From: Saprospiraceae bacterium | Lineage (GTDB): Bacteria; Bacteroidota; Bacteroidia; Chitinophagales; Saprospiraceae | Length of the DNA stretch: 64,000 nucleotides | Assembly: GCA_041392805.1 (NCBI GenBank) | Contig: JAWKLJ010000001.1 | Span: forward strand, 3,472,001-3,536,000 | Direction of reading: 5' to 3' | Part shown: positions 61,450 to 64,000 of the stretch, piece by piece | Numbering within the stretch: the first letter of the stretch is position 1 | How the letters are laid out: every line of letters starts with the position of its first letter | Position numbers and translations under genes: made by a program | The notes under the pieces: generated by a model | Told to the model about the DNA's origin: nothing | Databases searched by the model: none | Seen by the model: the letters and a program-made list of their open reading frames with translations, nothing else

Positions 61450-63408
61450 CTATAAGACCACGAATTCCGTCCGCCTATTCTTTTGTCGTCCCTCCTCCGT
61501 GTCATTTGAATCAATAGGTTGGCTTTCACCAAATCCCTTGAATTGCAAACGCTCCGCTGCCACCCCTTTATCAATGAGCCATTGATAAACCGCCTTAGCC
61601 CGATCTTCTGACAAGCGTAGGTTGTCAGCTTCTGAACCCACATTATCTGTATGACCATTGATCTGGATGCTCAACTTGCTTTGAGATTGCAGTAGTTGAT
61701 AGAGTTTTTCCAATTCGTTTTGAGAGCTATTCAATAATTGGGCGGAGCCAGATTCAAAAAAAACATTGTGAAGGATGATCGGTTGGGAAGCTTTATTTTC
61801 CGCAGAAGGTTTAGTAATCTGCTCCAACCCGATATTCAATAAATAGGGTTTGTCCAAGGTATTATTCGCCGCCAGGGCAAAGTTTTCGGAGAAAAAAAGA
61901 TAGCCTTTTTTGGAGACATTAAGGGCATAATCTCGTCCTTTCGGAAGGGTAACCAAAAATTCGCCAGCACTATTGGTGGCTACGATGGCGTGTAGCTGCC
62001 CTGTTGTAAGGTCAAAGAACTCCACCTGCGCCTCCAGCTGTTCTTTCGTTCGGCTATCAAATACCTTGGCCTTCACGTAAGTAACAGGAAGTGGCCGGGC
62101 CGCCTCATATAAAGGGAAGCTATAGATATCATTATTGACGGTCTTGGGTGCTTCCTTGCCCGTCACCCTGGTCGAAAGGGTGTTTTTATCTGTAGCAAAA
62201 TAAGCTGTTTTACCATCCAAACTAACCACCAAAGTGCCTTCATTGGCCGTTGTATTAATAGGATACCCAAGGTTAGTTGGCTTGCCCCATTTTCCATCAG
62301 GCGTACGACGAGAGAAGTACAGGTCGTTGCCCCCCATTCCTGGCCAGCCATCTGAACAAAAATAAAGGGTTTGTCCATCTGAGTGCAGAAAAGGGCATTG
62401 GTCATGATCGGGTGTATTGATCGAATCGCCTAGGTTGGTAGGCGGTCCCCATTGTCCATTGGTTTGAAGCTTGCTCATCCAAATATCTCTTCGACCCAGT
62501 CCACCCGGCCTATCGCTCGCAAAAAAAAGCGTTTTCCCATCCGCCGAAAGGGCTGGTTGAGATTCCCAATACTTGCTATTCACCTCGCCTGGAATTTTTT
62601 CTGGCCTGGTCCAACCGCTGCCTTTATACTCCGAATAATAAAGATCGCAGCCCCCAACGTCACCGCCGCCAGCACAAGCAGTAAAGATCAACAATCTGCC
62701 ATCGGCAGAAATGCTTTGCGCGCCTTCATTCATCGGTGTATTCAATTGCTCTAGCGGTTGACCAAGTTGCCACTCGCCCTTTACCTTTCGGCTATAATAA
62801 AAATCTTCCTGGCCATTAATCCTGGTCGTATACACCAAATATTCTCCATCAGCCGTGAAGGCGGGGAGGTATTCCTGCCCCGTGGTATTGATGTTTGGTC
62901 CCAAATTATCTGGTTCAAACGGAACGGGGTGCTTGACGGCTTCGGCCGCAAAAAGGGCATCGGCTAACAGCTTTTCAGCGATGGCCTCCCTGACGCCACT
63001 CTTGGGATTTGCTGCCAGATATTGCCGAAAATGTGCGACAGCTTCCTCATATTTAGCTAATACCAGCTCTGTCCGCGCAAGTCGATAAATGGCCCGAATA
63101 TTATAATCTGGTGCAATGACTAATAATTTTTCAAAATCCAGCTCTGCCTGTTCACGTTGTCCCATCTCAAATTGCACGCCTGCCCTGAGGTAATAACCAT
63201 CCGCAAAATCAGGTACTTCCGCCAATATATCATTTAGCAAGGCCAAGGCCTCCTCAAATTGCTCTCTCCCAGCGGCTTCATCCGCCTTAGCAAACTGCTT
63301 TTGCCACTTTCCTTTTAAGCTTTTTTGTGTTGTATAGTTTTGTCCGCTTAGGTTAGTGCCCATTAGCAATACCGTTATCACCAGTCCGAAAATGCTTTTA
63401 AATTTCAT
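61450..63408 (-). CDS. OmpA-family protein with TPR and PD40 repeats
   Basis: A 652-residue exported protein (signal MKFKSIFGLVITVLLMGTNLSGQ). A TPR region (about 35-140) precedes four to five WD40-like PD40 blades (ITFSADG..LYFASDRPGGLGRRDIWMSK, TLYFCSDGWPGMGGNDLYFSRR, about 180-430). A CarboxypepD-like beta domain (KVFDSRTKEQLEAQVEFFDLTTG, about 440-520) follows. The C-terminal OmpA peptidoglycan-binding domain (INGHTDNVGSEADNLRLSEDRAKAV..GFGES..NRRTEFVVL) is complete. This architecture is common in Bacteroidota and is linked to outer membrane anchoring and gliding/T9SS-associated proteins. The specific role is open. Confidence 0.92.
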   Translation of the reverse strand: MKFKSIFGLVITVLLMGTNLSGQNYTTQKSLKGKWQKQFAKADEAAGREQFEEALALLNDILAEVPDFADGYYLRAGVQFEMGQREQAELDFEKLLVIAPDYNIRAIYRLARTELVLAKYEEAVAHFRQYLAANPKSGVREAIAEKLLADALFAAEAVKHPVPFEPDNLGPNINTTGQEYLPAFTADGEYLVYTTRINGQEDFYYSRKVKGEWQLGQPLEQLNTPMNEGAQSISADGRLLIFTACAGGGDVGGCDLYYSEYKGSGWTRPEKIPGEVNSKYWESQPALSADGKTLFFASDRPGGLGRRDIWMSKLQTNGQWGPPTNLGDSINTPDHDQCPFLHSDGQTLYFCSDGWPGMGGNDLYFSRRTPDGKWGKPTNLGYPINTTANEGTLVVSLDGKTAYFATDKNTLSTRVTGKEAPKTVNNDIYSFPLYEAARPLPVTYVKAKVFDSRTKEQLEAQVEFFDLTTGQLHAIVATNSAGEFLVTLPKGRDYALNVSKKGYLFFSENFALAANNTLDKPYLLNIGLEQITKPSAENKASQPIILHNVFFESGSAQLLNSSQNELEKLYQLLQSQSKLSIQINGHTDNVGSEADNLRLSEDRAKAVYQWLIDKGVAAERLQFKGFGESQPIDSNDTEEGRQKNRRTEFVVL

Positions 63409-63470
63409 ACGGTTATTTTAAACGCCCTTTGTTTGTCAACGTAGATTACGAGAAAATATTTGCTACTCAC

Positions 63471-64000
63471 TTAACGCGCCAAAGCTCGTTCCAATCTTTT
63501 ATCCAATTTAATTACCGCTTTTTTGAAATACTTTTGAAAATTATTTTTCCCTGATAATTGATCAATAATCAAGCCAGTCGTATTAATCCGCTGAGCATAA
63601 GGAAAAGGAGCTGTTAGTTCCTTGAAACCCTGATCCTTAATGATGAGCGCATAGCTGCGCGCAGAATTAGCCGGATCGGTGTAGCCAATATCCAGGACAA
63701 AAAAATGGTCTACATCCAAGGTGACAGTCGAAGAATATTGGAGCTGCTCATCCAGGAAATAGCCCTGCTTTTCACCCTTTGATAGCTGGTCAGTATCTTT
63801 ATCATACATGAAGTAGCATTGGGTAAACTTGAAAAAGTTAGCGAAAGTAGCTTGAATAATAACGGATTCTGCTGCCGTTTCGTTTTGGGTGCTTTCCAAA
63901 AGACTAGCAGCTCTTTCGCGCTCAACCACAGTTGCCTCCGCCTTATTAGTTAATTCTGTCAAAGCCTTTATTTTATTTTGATTGGAAGGGATGCGAATAA
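63471..64000 (-). CDS. Hypothetical protein, 5' end beyond the window
   Basis: The reading frame is open from the stop at 63471 to the window edge on the minus strand, so at least 176 residues are present and the start lies outside. The visible part has charged helical sequence (TELTNKAEATVVERERAASLL) followed by a strand-rich region (YSSTVTLDVDHFFVLDIGYTDPANSARSYALIIKDQGF). I do not recognise a family. Confidence 0.65.
   Translation of the reverse strand, partial: IRIPSNQNKIKALTELTNKAEATVVERERAASLLESTQNETAAESVIIQATFANFFKFTQCYFMYDKDTDQLSKGEKQGYFLDEQLQYSSTVTLDVDHFFVLDIGYTDPANSARSYALIIKDQGFKELTAPFPYAQRINTTGLIIDQLSGKNNFQKYFKKAVIKLDKRLERALAR

Overview
The window looks like chromosomal DNA of a Bacteroidota member, most likely of the Saprospiria (Saprospira/Lewinella/Haliscomenobacter) type. 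This is inferred from a subtilase with a C-terminal type IX secretion sorting domain, a TonB with Bacteroidota layout, OmpA/PD40 proteins, an L34 gene of Bacteroidota type, LxxC lipoproteins, and promoters of the TTTG-N19-TAnnTTTG form. There is no phage, plasmid, integrase or transposase gene, and no CRISPR array. Most of the window is ordinary core and accessory chromosome.

Layout. 1-12.1 kb is housekeeping: eukaryote-type citrate synthase, GcvH, a VanZ-like protein, TonB, a TPR protein, then on the minus strand serS, a membrane zinc peptidase, frr and the short gene rpmH; rho and an MscS channel converge on a shared terminator. 12.3-17.6 kb holds a secreted subtilase, a Tat-type amidase and an exported DsrE-like protein. 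17.7-23.1 kb is regulation and amino acid metabolism: a TPR histidine kinase with its LuxR response regulator, ilvE, and a divergent MocR-type aminotransferase regulator. 23.1-32.8 kb is a surface-glycan region: wecB with a candidate leader attenuator, a GT-C-like membrane protein, and a tight six-gene operon (NAD epimerase, FAD oxidoreductase, polysaccharide deacetylase, sulfotransferase, GT2 transferase, GtrA). 32.9-45.8 kb is mixed envelope content: a frameshifted remnant, a membrane protein, a CarboxypepD_reg protein, a 1477-residue discoidin protein bracketed by inverted copies of a small palindromic element, a DHFR-like reductase, tRNA-Met, an outer membrane barrel paired with a lipoprotein, and another lipoprotein. 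45.9-52.7 kb has a VCBS/FG-GAP protein, an alpha/beta hydrolase overlapping a DUF3524 (queuosine-tRNA mannosyltransferase-like) transferase, a SpoIIE-type phosphatase, a TM2/TPR/SHOCT protein and a CBS protein. 52.9-59.8 kb is a seven-gene TetR-controlled efflux operon of the YbhGFSR type. 60.1-64 kb has a methyltransferase, a small membrane protein, an OmpA/PD40 protein and a gene cut by the window edge.

The main unexplained structure is non-coding: three kinds of palindromic, MITE-like intergenic element (35911-36042 with 40584-40689; 52651-52891; 59966-60130), purine-rich GGAAGTTGG-type tracts that recur between genes and in one case are translated at the start of a gene, a tandem 36-bp repeat translated ahead of a signal peptide, paired palindromes in the TetR operon, and a terminator-like hairpin just ahead of wecB. 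I did not find a clearly new defence or mobile system. The most promising candidate for undescribed biology is the six-gene sulfated-glycan operon at 26818-32831.
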